Made by a program: the position numbers and the translations under genes. A stretch of DNA of 64,000 bases from Pleionea litopenaei. Lineage in GTDB: Bacteria; Pseudomonadota; Gammaproteobacteria; Enterobacterales; Kangiellaceae. Shown piece by piece: positions 57,269-64,000 of the stretch. Under the pieces are notes generated by a model. The model was not told the origin of the DNA and ran no database searches. It saw nothing but the letters and a program-made list of their open reading frames with translations. Numbering within the stretch: position 1 is the first letter of the stretch; each line of letters begins with the position of its first letter. The stretch lies in assembly GCF_031198435.1 (NCBI RefSeq), contig NZ_CP133548.1, positions 1,116,001 to 1,180,000 of the forward strand, written 5' to 3'.

Positions 57269-57554
57269 TTTAGCTCTCCTTTCCAAGATTGATAACAACG
57301 GTTGCTAAGCAAAACTGAACTCACTGGCGACTATCTTCTACTCAAAGCCTAATTCGGGTAAAAACCAAATTCGAGGTCGTCTTAAATTCCTAAATTCAAG
57401 GCTCAAGCCAGATGCTGCTTCGACGATTTAGATGAGTCTTTATTAATGCAGTATTGAGGCGAACCCAATACAATGCAATTAAAACTGACTTCATCAGCTT
57501 ATCATCAAACAACTATGACTGATTTTAAAGTTAATATTAACAACTAATTACAAT

Positions 57555-57582
57555 AATTGTGATTTCGTTCTAATTCACAATT
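57555..57582. promoter_or_regulatory. Inverted repeat between divergent genes
   Basis: AATTGTGA (57555-57562) and TCACAATT (57575-57582) are perfect complements with a 12-base spacer, 61 bases before the MbnP-like start. TGTGA/TCACA half-sites recall CRP, but the spacer is twice the CRP length of six. It may be an operator for another regulator. The rest of the 375-base gap 57269-57643 is AT-rich without a gene; no short peptide gene like a methanobactin precursor was seen. Confidence 0.5.
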
Positions 57583-57643
57583 AACGGATAATTGAATACA
57601 AATAGAACTTGCCGCTCGAAAATGAAACCGTCAGAATAATCTT

Positions 57644-58420
57644 ATGAAAAATTTGAACATCATCATATTATTAGCAAGCGCTTGCCTGCTCGCTTCTTGC
57701 TCACCATCTACTCAAGACGTCACGGTAAACTGGCAGCTGAATCTGGCGCATGGAACTGATACCTGCCAAACAAACGAACGAAAAAACCAATCGGCTCCAA
57801 CCTCGGTATGGTCTGAAATAGGTTTTTATGCTTATGACTTCAAATTACTCAACGCCCAGAATGAAGCATTTCCTTTGCAGCTAACACAATCACGTGATTT
57901 GATATACGTTGATTTAACCTGCAAGCCTGGCTCATCTAATGAAGAAAGCACACACCAATTTACTTTTACTGGCGCTGTGTCAGGCGCTGACATCCTTGAA
58001 TTTACCATTGGTGTGCCATTTGCAAAAAATCACTTGAATCCTCTACAACAGCAATACCCTCTCAATCAGCCAGCAATGTTTTGGGTTTGGCAAACTGGCC
58101 ACAAATTCTTTCGGCTAGAGGGCACGCAATCTGGCAGAGATGTCTTGTTTCACCTCGGATCAACAGGTTGCGTTTCGGCGTCCGCCCTGCGCCCGCCTGA
58201 AATGCCTTGTCAGCATCCTAACCGAGTTACTGTACAAGTACCGCTAACTGCCTACCAAGGCAACTCTTTGACATTGACACTTGATCCAACAAAGCTGCTT
58301 AAAACGAGTAGTTCTGACTCCAGTATACGCTGTCAGTCTGAGCAAGATAACACGCAATGTCCGGCTCTAATTTCAGCGTTGAAAAATAATATTGAAAGTG
58401 GTGTGTTTACCTTACAATGA
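57644..58420 (+). CDS. MbnP-like copper-binding lipoprotein
   Basis: 258 residues with the lipobox LLASC (Cys19). The mature part matches the 'metallo-mystery pair' four-Cys/MbnP family: FTIGVPFAKNH (120-130), AMFWVWQTGHKFFRLEG (144-160), LFHLGSTGC (168-176), then MPCQHPNR. Six other cysteines are visible (41, 93, 176, 189, 230, 239). In methanotroph MbnP, a tryptophan is turned into kynurenine by MbnH and the product binds copper; Trp30, 56, 147 and 149 are candidates here. It overlaps the next gene by ATGA. Identity is by motif; copper binding is inference. Confidence 0.85.
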   Translation: MKNLNIIILLASACLLASCSPSTQDVTVNWQLNLAHGTDTCQTNERKNQSAPTSVWSEIGFYAYDFKLLNAQNEAFPLQLTQSRDLIYVDLTCKPGSSNEESTHQFTFTGAVSGADILEFTIGVPFAKNHLNPLQQQYPLNQPAMFWVWQTGHKFFRLEGTQSGRDVLFHLGSTGCVSASALRPPEMPCQHPNRVTVQVPLTAYQGNSLTLTLDPTKLLKTSSSDSSIRCQSEQDNTQCPALISALKNNIESGVFTLQ

Positions 58421-59541
58421 AGAGACTTCAGGCACTTTTAATTTCCCTATTGCTCATAGCTCTAATAGCCAGTTGCCATGAAAGTCAACAAGACTATCAA
58501 TGGTCATTACCTGAGGGATTTCCTCGACCAATTGTTCCAGTAGACAATCCCATGACCGAAGCCAAAGTCGAACTGGGTCGGCACCTGTTTTACGACAACG
58601 CATTATCGGCAAATAACACACAGTCTTGCTCAAGTTGCCATCAACAAAGCTATGCGTTTGCTGAGCCGAAAGCTCTGTCAGTTGGAAGTACAGGTCAACA
58701 CCACCGACGAAACGCTCTCGCGCTCGTTAATGTTGCTTACAACAAAACGCTCACTTGGGCACACCCCGGCCTCACCTCTATCGAACAGCAATTATTAATT
58801 CCGATGTTCGGAGAGCAACCGATCGAGTTAGGTATTTCGGGTCATGAAGAAGTGATCTTGAAGCGCTTTACCTCGCCTAAATATGAAAAGTTATTTCTGC
58901 AAGCTTTTGGAGATAAAGAGCCCAGTTTTTTGCGTATCAATCAAGCGTTATCAAGCTTCACTCGGAGCCTTATTTCTATTCAAAGCCCGTTTGACCGATA
59001 CGCTTATCAAAACGACGATCAAGCACTGAGTGAGTCTGCAATCCGCGGTATGAATTTATTTTTTTCCGAAGAGTTCGAGTGTCATCATTGTCATGGTGGT
59101 TTTAACTTTACGCAATCCACCTTTCACCAACAACAAAGACTTGATCGTCGCCCCTTTCATAACACTGGCTTATACAATGTTGAGAGTCACGACCAATACC
59201 CGCAAATCGATACTGGACTCATGGAGCTCACGGGTAATGCAGCCGACAATGGAAAATTTCGAGCGCCGACACTACGTAATATTGAGTTAACCGCTCCATA
59301 TATGCACGATGGAAGTATGTCGACCTTGGCTGAAGTTTTAGACTTCTACGCTGCCGGAGGTCGACACATCAGCTCAGGAGATTATGCTGGCGACGGTAGA
59401 AATAACCAATATAAAAGTCCATTCGTCACAGGGTTTGAAATGTCGGAACAACAAAGAGATGACTTGATCGCATTTTTACAATCATTGACAGACAGTCATT
59501 TTGTGTCAAACCCCAAGCACGCGAATCCTAACCTGCAGTAA
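58417..59541 (+). CDS. MbnH-like di-haem enzyme (cytochrome c peroxidase family)
   Basis: 374 residues, lipoprotein signal (IASC, Cys20), with two c-type haem sites: CSSCH (71-75) and CHHCH (222-226). Other family features are VELGRHLFYD, RRNALALVNVAYN and FRAPTLRNIELTAPYMHDGSMSTLAEVLDFY. The gene sits in a 4-base overlap behind its partner, the classic MbnP-MbnH order. MbnH uses a bis-Fe(IV) state to oxidise a tryptophan of MbnP. Ordinary di-haem peroxidase is the alternative; the MbnP neighbour argues against it. Confidence 0.88.
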   Translation: MKRLQALLISLLLIALIASCHESQQDYQWSLPEGFPRPIVPVDNPMTEAKVELGRHLFYDNALSANNTQSCSSCHQQSYAFAEPKALSVGSTGQHHRRNALALVNVAYNKTLTWAHPGLTSIEQQLLIPMFGEQPIELGISGHEEVILKRFTSPKYEKLFLQAFGDKEPSFLRINQALSSFTRSLISIQSPFDRYAYQNDDQALSESAIRGMNLFFSEEFECHHCHGGFNFTQSTFHQQQRLDRRPFHNTGLYNVESHDQYPQIDTGLMELTGNAADNGKFRAPTLRNIELTAPYMHDGSMSTLAEVLDFYAAGGRHISSGDYAGDGRNNQYKSPFVTGFEMSEQQRDDLIAFLQSLTDSHFVSNPKHANPNLQ

Positions 59542-59645
59542 CTTCTTTCGTAAAGGAAAAGGTATTAATCTGAAAGGCGGTTGCAGTCGTACAACAATCG
59601 CATTAAGCTCATTTTTTCAGCCTATATGAACCCAAGGATAAAAAT

Positions 59646-60617
59646 ATGAAAACCTTAGCGTTAAGCTGTTTACTCACCCTTAGTTTTACCAGCACTTTGC
59701 TGGTCGCAGACAATCACGAACAATCGGTTAAATTCTCAGTTCAAGAAGTTTCCCCGGGAGTTTATATGCTCATGGGCGTGGGTGGCTTTACTGGAGGCAA
59801 TATTGGCCTTTCCATTGGCAATGACGGAGTAGTCATGATCGACGATGCAATGCCAAGTAGCCTAGACATTATGCAAGATGCGATTAAATCAGTCACCAAA
59901 GAGCCTATCGACTTCTTAATCAACACGCATGTTCACGGCGACCATACTGGCAATAATGTTGTCATGAGCAAACAAGGCGCTCGCATCGTTGCGCATGAAA
60001 ACCTAAGAGAGCATTTGAAGAAAAAAGGCATCAAAAACGGCGATAAGATGGAAAAAGCACCAGAAGCCATGCTCCCAGTGATTACCTTTTCAACCTCAAT
60101 GAGTTTTCATCTCAATGGACAAGACGCTCGTCTCACTCACTTACCACACGCCCACACCGATGGCGATGCAGTTATTCATTTTGAGCAAGCGAACGTTATA
60201 CATACTGGCGATGTACTATTTAATGGACTTTTTCCTTTCATCGACGTTAACAGTGGCGGATCGGCTAAAGGCTATTTAAATGCCCAAAAAGCGCTTCTAA
60301 AATTAGCAGACAAGAATACCAAAATCATCCCGGGTCATGGGCCACTCGCGACACGCGCCGACCTTGAACGCTCAGTTGCGATGCTCGAAGACAGCATCAA
60401 AATTATCTCAGCGTTAATTCAACAAGGGAAAACCGAAGAGCAAGTCGTCACGCTCAATCCGCTACAAAAGTATCACAACGACTGGAACTGGGGTTTCATT
60501 ACCACCGAGAGAATGACTCGTCAGCTCTTCCAGAGCTTATCAAGCTCACAACAACACACCGCTCATGCTGATGCTCATACCCAAAAAGATCACAACAACA
60601 AGGGGCATCATCATTAA
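59646..60617 (+). CDS. Exported metallo-beta-lactamase-fold hydrolase with His-rich tail
   Basis: 323 residues with a signal peptide (about 1-21) and the MBL signature HVHGDH (95-100), followed by LPHAHTDGDAVIHF, IHTGDVLFNG and IIPGHGPLA, which supply the remaining zinc ligands. The last 20 residues contain seven histidines, ending GHHH, a likely metal-binding tail. The 'quinoprotein relay' type of this fold is also common in the periplasm. It is third in the MbnP-MbnH cluster with AAGGA in front. Substrate unknown; zinc or copper handling is inference. Confidence 0.87.
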   Translation: MKTLALSCLLTLSFTSTLLVADNHEQSVKFSVQEVSPGVYMLMGVGGFTGGNIGLSIGNDGVVMIDDAMPSSLDIMQDAIKSVTKEPIDFLINTHVHGDHTGNNVVMSKQGARIVAHENLREHLKKKGIKNGDKMEKAPEAMLPVITFSTSMSFHLNGQDARLTHLPHAHTDGDAVIHFEQANVIHTGDVLFNGLFPFIDVNSGGSAKGYLNAQKALLKLADKNTKIIPGHGPLATRADLERSVAMLEDSIKIISALIQQGKTEEQVVTLNPLQKYHNDWNWGFITTERMTRQLFQSLSSSQQHTAHADAHTQKDHNNKGHHH

Positions 60618-60670
60618 ATAAAATAATCCATTGCATCTCCCTCATCGTATCAATGGTGAGGGGGACACTT

Positions 60671-61549
60671 ATGACTATAAAATCACTTTTAATAACATCT
60701 CTAATTTGCACTCACCTTTCACTTCATGCCGACAGTAACACTGACTTCGCAGGTAGTGGTAAACTCAATTTAACCGGCTTAATACCCAATATTGACGGCG
60801 TCGCTGGCGCGGGAATCAGCCACTCAGCGATCATCGGAGGTTACGGCACCGAGGACCAAATAGGTGCTGCGGGAAACTTCTCCCAGGTACAACTCAGTGA
60901 CTTTAAACTCTCAACACAATCCGTCTTAGTAGGCTTTTACAATCGTATCGAACTGTCTCACTCCAAAAGCGAGTTCGATACACAGGACGTTGGCGCGCAA
61001 CTTGGTCTGGGTGAAGGCTATACGTTTAAAAACCAGACCACCTCGTTAAAGCTCAGATTGATGGGCGATGCGATTTTGGATCAAGACAGCTGGCTCCCAC
61101 AGATAGCAATAGGTTATTCGGAAAAATCCAGTGATAATGCCGCTGTACTCAACTTAATTGGTAGCCAATCCGACGACGATTCAGAAGTTTTTGTCAGTGC
61201 TTCAAAACTATTCTTAAGTCAATCATTACTGTTAAATTTAAATCTACGTAATACTCGCGCTAATCAAAACGGAATTCTGGGATTCGGCGGCGATAAAGAG
61301 TCGAAAAAGGAATGGCTGTTCGAGGGTTCTCTGGCGTATCTACTGAACGATAATTTAGCACTCGGCTACGAGTATAAAGCAAGTCCTGACAACCTAAGCT
61401 TTGCTAAACAAGAAGACTGGCAAGATCTCTTTCTTTTGTATAACCCCAGTAAGCATGTGAGCTTAACGGTCGCCTACGTTTCTCTGGGCGAGATAGCGCT
61501 GCAACCCGATCAAACTGGTTACTATGCCAGTATCTCAATTCAGTTTTAG
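60671..61549 (+). CDS. DUF3034 family outer-membrane-like protein
   Basis: About 292 residues from ATG 60671, which has GAGGGGG in front; an earlier ATG at 60653 places that site inside the gene. After a signal peptide (SLLITSLICTHLSLHA) the sequence follows DUF3034: KLNLTGLIPNIDGVAGAGISH, AIIGGYGTEDQIGA, VGFYNRIELSHSKSEFDT, LGLGEGY, KLRLMGDAILDQDSWLPQIAIG. Alternating beta strands and a final Phe (SISIQF) suggest an outer-membrane barrel. DUF3034 has no assigned function. It is 53 bases downstream of the MBL gene. Confidence 0.88.
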   Translation: MTIKSLLITSLICTHLSLHADSNTDFAGSGKLNLTGLIPNIDGVAGAGISHSAIIGGYGTEDQIGAAGNFSQVQLSDFKLSTQSVLVGFYNRIELSHSKSEFDTQDVGAQLGLGEGYTFKNQTTSLKLRLMGDAILDQDSWLPQIAIGYSEKSSDNAAVLNLIGSQSDDDSEVFVSASKLFLSQSLLLNLNLRNTRANQNGILGFGGDKESKKEWLFEGSLAYLLNDNLALGYEYKASPDNLSFAKQEDWQDLFLLYNPSKHVSLTVAYVSLGEIALQPDQTGYYASISIQF

Positions 61550-61558
61550 GGGAGTCTT

Positions 61559-61981
61559 ATGAAACCTATATCAACCACAATTCAACTATTAATTCTAGTA
61601 TTCGCAGTTTCAACTCAACCTTTATTTGCAAGTGATGACTTTAAAGCCTTTGGAGGAAAAGAGGGCCTCACCACTATTGTCGATACTGCGTTCGAACATA
61701 TTTTAAACGATCAAAGAATCAATTCGTTTTTCCAAGAAACTGATAACGAATTTATCAAGGAACAACTGGTCCTACAGTTTTGTGACGTGCTTGACGGCCC
61801 ATGTAAGTATGATGGCGCTTCAATGAAGGATTCTCACGTTGGACTTAATATCAAACGTGAACACTTCAATGCTCTTGTTGAAGCCGTCAGAAAGAGTATG
61901 CACACTCATAATGTACCGTTTGCTAGCCAAAATCGCTTTTTAGCAAAACTTGCACCAATGCACGCGGATATTATCGAATAG
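61559..61981 (+). CDS. Exported group I truncated haemoglobin
   Basis: 140 residues: signal peptide (about 1-24, ending LFA) and a trHb1 globin. It shows GGKEGLTTIVDTAFEHILND, INSFF, and DGASMKDSHVGLNI with the proximal His93 by comparison with HbN. Two Cys (75, 82) are in the middle part. Globins are usually cytosolic, so a secreted form is unusual; it could bind NO or oxygen beside the di-haem enzyme. It follows the DUF3034 gene after 9 bases and ends the cluster before a hairpin. Confidence 0.85.
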   Translation: MKPISTTIQLLILVFAVSTQPLFASDDFKAFGGKEGLTTIVDTAFEHILNDQRINSFFQETDNEFIKEQLVLQFCDVLDGPCKYDGASMKDSHVGLNIKREHFNALVEAVRKSMHTHNVPFASQNRFLAKLAPMHADIIE

Positions 61982-62033
61982 CTTTGTAGAATAACTTTTC
62001 CTAATAACCCTATCTAATAACCCTAACTTCGCT

Positions 62034-62066
62034 CTTCTACGCTGGGAGTCACGCCCAGCTTAGAAG
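62034..62066. terminator. Hairpin between convergent genes
   Basis: CTTCTACGCTGGG (62034-62046) pairs with CCCAGCTTAGAAG (62054-62066) with one mismatch. It overlaps the end of the minus-strand cupredoxin gene and lies 50 bases after the haemoglobin stop, so it may end both transcripts. Confidence 0.6.
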
Positions 62067-62698
62067 AAAGTGATGGTACCTATTTCACGCCCTTCTTCAG
62101 TGATCTTGTGAACACCCTTTGAATAGTCAATCGGATCCACATTTCGATACGGCAATGCAAGATAAATCACCTCGGGCTTCTTCGCGTACTCGATAGAAAA
62201 TGGATAATCAACCGGAGCGACTTTAAAAGGAACTTTCGGGTTATTATTATTGAAGACCAATGCGTCATATTCGTTACTGGGAATCGATATTACATAAGAA
62301 ATCATCGTTGAATGTATAAAACAGCCCACTCTGGCAATGTGCTCCGTTGGCCAATCAACTTGATATTCGCGGCTCTCATTACGTCTCAAAATACCTGTGT
62401 TAAGTTTGAAGTCTGTCTGCAAATTATTAATAAACACATTGTGTCGACTGCGATCACTGTTTTTTATTGTCACTTTTGATCCAGGCTGAGTGACATAGAC
62501 GGGTTCATGAAAAATTCTTTGTGTTTGATCAATTATTAGGGACTTTGGTGAGAAGGATTCAGGTTTCAAGTAAATCACTCCCACGTCCACCTTAACACTA
62601 TCGGCTAGCGTCAATTGACCTTTAAGTTCACTGGCTGAACTTATCAATGAGGTGGTTAAAAGAACAAATACGCTCGCAATCTTAATTTTTATCAACAT
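62060..62698 (-). CDS. Exported cupredoxin-like protein
   Basis: 212 residues, signal peptide (about 1-21, ending SSA). Type 1 copper ligands can be followed: His86 in SRHNVFI, then Cys126, His129 and Met132 in GCFIHSTMISYV, the arrangement of MauL-like and plastocyanin-like proteins. The remainder (IPSNEYDALVFNNNNPKVPFKVAPVDYPF) is not catalytic. It faces the MbnP/MbnH cluster from the other strand, and would carry electrons or copper in the periplasm. AAAGGAG precedes the ATG. Copper binding is inferred from the ligands. Confidence 0.82.
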   Translation of the reverse strand: MLIKIKIASVFVLLTTSLISSASELKGQLTLADSVKVDVGVIYLKPESFSPKSLIIDQTQRIFHEPVYVTQPGSKVTIKNSDRSRHNVFINNLQTDFKLNTGILRRNESREYQVDWPTEHIARVGCFIHSTMISYVISIPSNEYDALVFNNNNPKVPFKVAPVDYPFSIEYAKKPEVIYLALPYRNVDPIDYSKGVHKITEEGREIGTITFF

Positions 62699-62748
62699 AG
62701 AATCTCCTTTGAACTCTTCCTTTGTACGCGGAAATTCTTAGGTTAGAT

Positions 62749-62777
62749 AAAAAAGCCCTCATTGAGAGGGCTTTTTT
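62749..62777 (-). terminator. Terminator after phhA
   Basis: AAAAAAGCCCTC (62749-62760) pairs with GAGGGCTTTTTT (62766-62777), a perfect 12-bp stem with a 5-base loop, eight bases beyond the phhA stop. Confidence 0.92.
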
Positions 62778-62784
62778 GGACATC

Positions 62785-63585
62785 TTAGCTTGCTAGCTTG
62801 TCTTCTTTCGGTGGATAGGTAGGCTCAAATAACCCAAGCTGCTTCGCTTCTTTCACATGAGCCATGATATCCATATTAGCAATTTCAAATAATTGCTTCA
62901 TTCCATCAATCGTGTAGTAAATCGGCTGCATAATGTCGATACGATAAGGAGTTCGCAGCACCGTCATAATATCAAACGGGCGATGTTCTGGTTCATCAGT
63001 CAAGGCATACTGCGACTCGCCAATCGACGATAAAATTCCGCCACCATAAATACGACGGCCATTCGGTGTATTCATTAAGCCGAATTCAACGGTAAACCAA
63101 TATAAACGCGCCAACCATACGTGATACTCTTTCTCAGCTTGATCACCCAGTTTGCCGTAAGTGTGAGTAAACTCGGCAAAATACGGATTGGTCAACAACG
63201 CGCAATGTCCGAAAATTTCATGAAAAACATCGGGCTCCTGCAAATAGTCCATCTCTTCACGAGTACGAATAAACGTCGCACACGGGAATTTCTTATTCGC
63301 TAACAAGTTAAAGAATTTAGTGAATGGAATCAGTGCCGGAACCCAGGCAACTTCCCAACCAGTTGTTTTACGTAAAACTTGATTAACGTCTTCTAACTGT
63401 GGAATCTTGTCCGCCGTGATGCCTAGCTTCTCGATACCTTCCATGTACTCATCGCAAGCACGACCTTGAATAATCTCCATTTGGCGCTCGAAGAGCTCAC
63501 CCCAAACTGCGTGTTCGTCTTGAGTATAGTGGATAAAGCCATTTTCATCTGCTTCTCGGGCCGTGTATTTTGTACCCTTTGCCAT
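62785..63585 (-). CDS. phhA: Phenylalanine 4-monooxygenase
   Basis: 266 residues from ATG 63585; a TTG two codons earlier has a better-spaced AGAGG and cannot be excluded. The iron ligands of aromatic amino acid hydroxylases are seen as the two His of DVFHEIFGH and the Glu of YWFTVEFGL, with EIFGHCALLTNPYFAEF and FDIMTVLRTPYRIDIMQP. It makes tyrosine from phenylalanine with a pterin cofactor. No phhB (pterin carbinolamine dehydratase) gene is next to it. Own terminator. Confidence 0.95.
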   Translation of the reverse strand: MAKGTKYTAREADENGFIHYTQDEHAVWGELFERQMEIIQGRACDEYMEGIEKLGITADKIPQLEDVNQVLRKTTGWEVAWVPALIPFTKFFNLLANKKFPCATFIRTREEMDYLQEPDVFHEIFGHCALLTNPYFAEFTHTYGKLGDQAEKEYHVWLARLYWFTVEFGLMNTPNGRRIYGGGILSSIGESQYALTDEPEHRPFDIMTVLRTPYRIDIMQPIYYTIDGMKQLFEIANMDIMAHVKEAKQLGLFEPTYPPKEDKLAS

Positions 63586-63744
63586 AAACAAATAAACCTC
63601 TTATCTGTACTCTGTGTGTTCAATGTCGAAACGATCGTAGGATCTATATCGAACCATTTATATTTTTCTTTAGCGCTGATTATCTCGCGTTTCATTCAGC
63701 AGACGCAAGTTAAGTCGGTATTTCTACCCGCTTAACTGCTCTGA

Positions 63745-64000
63745 TCAGTTGCCAGATTTCATCGCTTCTAACTCTTCCCATCGGTCCAATTGTTGCTCAA
63801 GCTGTTGCTGTAAAACGGCTAGTTGCTCAAAATGCGCTTGCATCTCCGTTGGTGCTTTTGACTGAAATTCAGCGGAAGCAGCCTGTATCTCTAGGTCTGA
63901 AATGTCTGTTTCAAGCCGCTCCAACAATGCTGGCAGCGCATCGAGCTCTCTTTGGAACTTATACGATAGTTTAACCGCCGCGGTCTTTTTAGGACTTTCT
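63745..64000 (-). CDS. uup: ABC-F ATPase Uup-like, C-terminal end (partial)
   Basis: Only the last 84 codons are in the window; the reading frame is open to the right edge. The tail KKTAAVKLSYKFQRELDALP followed by LLERLETDISDLE, then a Gln/Glu-rich coiled coil ending RWEELEAMKSGN, fits the C-terminal DNA/ribosome-binding extension of Uup, a two-ATPase-domain ABC-F protein. The call rests on this coiled coil alone. Confidence 0.7.
   Translation of the reverse strand, partial: ESPKKTAAVKLSYKFQRELDALPALLERLETDISDLEIQAASAEFQSKAPTEMQAHFEQLAVLQQQLEQQLDRWEELEAMKSGN

Noticed and set aside
57555-57582. CRP binding site
   Set aside because: TGTGA and TCACA are 12 bases apart instead of 6.
57299-57643. 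Methanobactin precursor (mbnA) before the MbnP-like gene
   Set aside because: No short open frame with a Cys-containing core and a ribosome site was found here or at 59542-59645.

Overview
The window reads as chromosomal DNA of an aerobic, heterotrophic gammaproteobacterium with moderately low GC content. Supporting this are a leucine-degradation (liu) operon, many signal-peptide and lipoprotein-bearing peptidases (S46, M14, M35-like, S1, S41, DUF885, C92-like), an NhaD sodium/proton antiporter, Coq7-like and Prc proteins, phenylalanine hydroxylase and cyclic-di-GMP enzymes. The mix suggests a marine protein-eating lineage (Kangiellaceae or Alteromonadales-like); this is inference, since no rRNA or tRNA is present to place it. 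No prophage, transposase, CRISPR array, rRNA or tRNA was recognised.

Layout. 1-5303: the 3' part of a leucine/isovalerate operon (end of liuB, then liuC, liuD, liuE) followed by both subunits of a 3-oxoacid CoA-transferase, so the acetoacetate released by LiuE can be re-activated; it ends in a strong terminator. 5407-10341: two convergent secreted peptidases, S46 (DPP7-like) and an M14 carboxypeptidase with PKD and PPC domains. 10588-16014: an accessory stretch of small genes (Cys-rich exported protein, membrane proteins, DUF1801, two GNATs, YdeI-like, S1 protease, frameshifted Coq7-like gene), with an array of palindromic GTTGGGT/ACCCAAC repeats at one end. 16364-26633: M35-like peptidase, lipoproteins, a DUF2314-like membrane protein, an amidohydrolase, a frameshifted pectate lyase and a phytase-like beta-propeller lipoprotein. 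26834-34348: nhaD, a TPR-GGDEF cyclase, elbB, a serine beta-lactamase-like hydrolase, and small unknowns including a DUF4253 protein.

34677-41548 is an acyl-CoA island: a kinase-SDR fusion, a TetR regulator and an acyl-CoA dehydrogenase overlap end to start. A histidine phosphatase and a divergent SDR/saccharopine-reductase pair lie beside them. The combination recalls the kinase + dehydrogenase route for 4-hydroxyacyl-CoAs (levulinate lva pathway, ACAD10/11). 41645-54375 is mostly housekeeping (DUF885 peptidase, Map, asparaginase-like hydrolase, MAPEG, PepSY, cyclophilin, FabF, EAL protein, Prc, YiiX-like amidase).

The most interesting part is 54536-62698. An MbnP-like/MbnH-like pair (lipoprotein substrate plus di-haem tryptophan-oxidising enzyme) is followed on the same strand by an exported metallo-beta-lactamase-fold protein with a His-rich tail, a DUF3034 outer-membrane-like protein and an exported truncated haemoglobin. 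It faces a cupredoxin-like protein on the other strand, and a large choice-of-anchor-B surface protein is divergent from it. No methanobactin precursor was seen. I read this as a candidate periplasmic copper/redox module outside the methanobactin setting. The window closes with phhA and the 3' end of an uup-like ABC-F gene.
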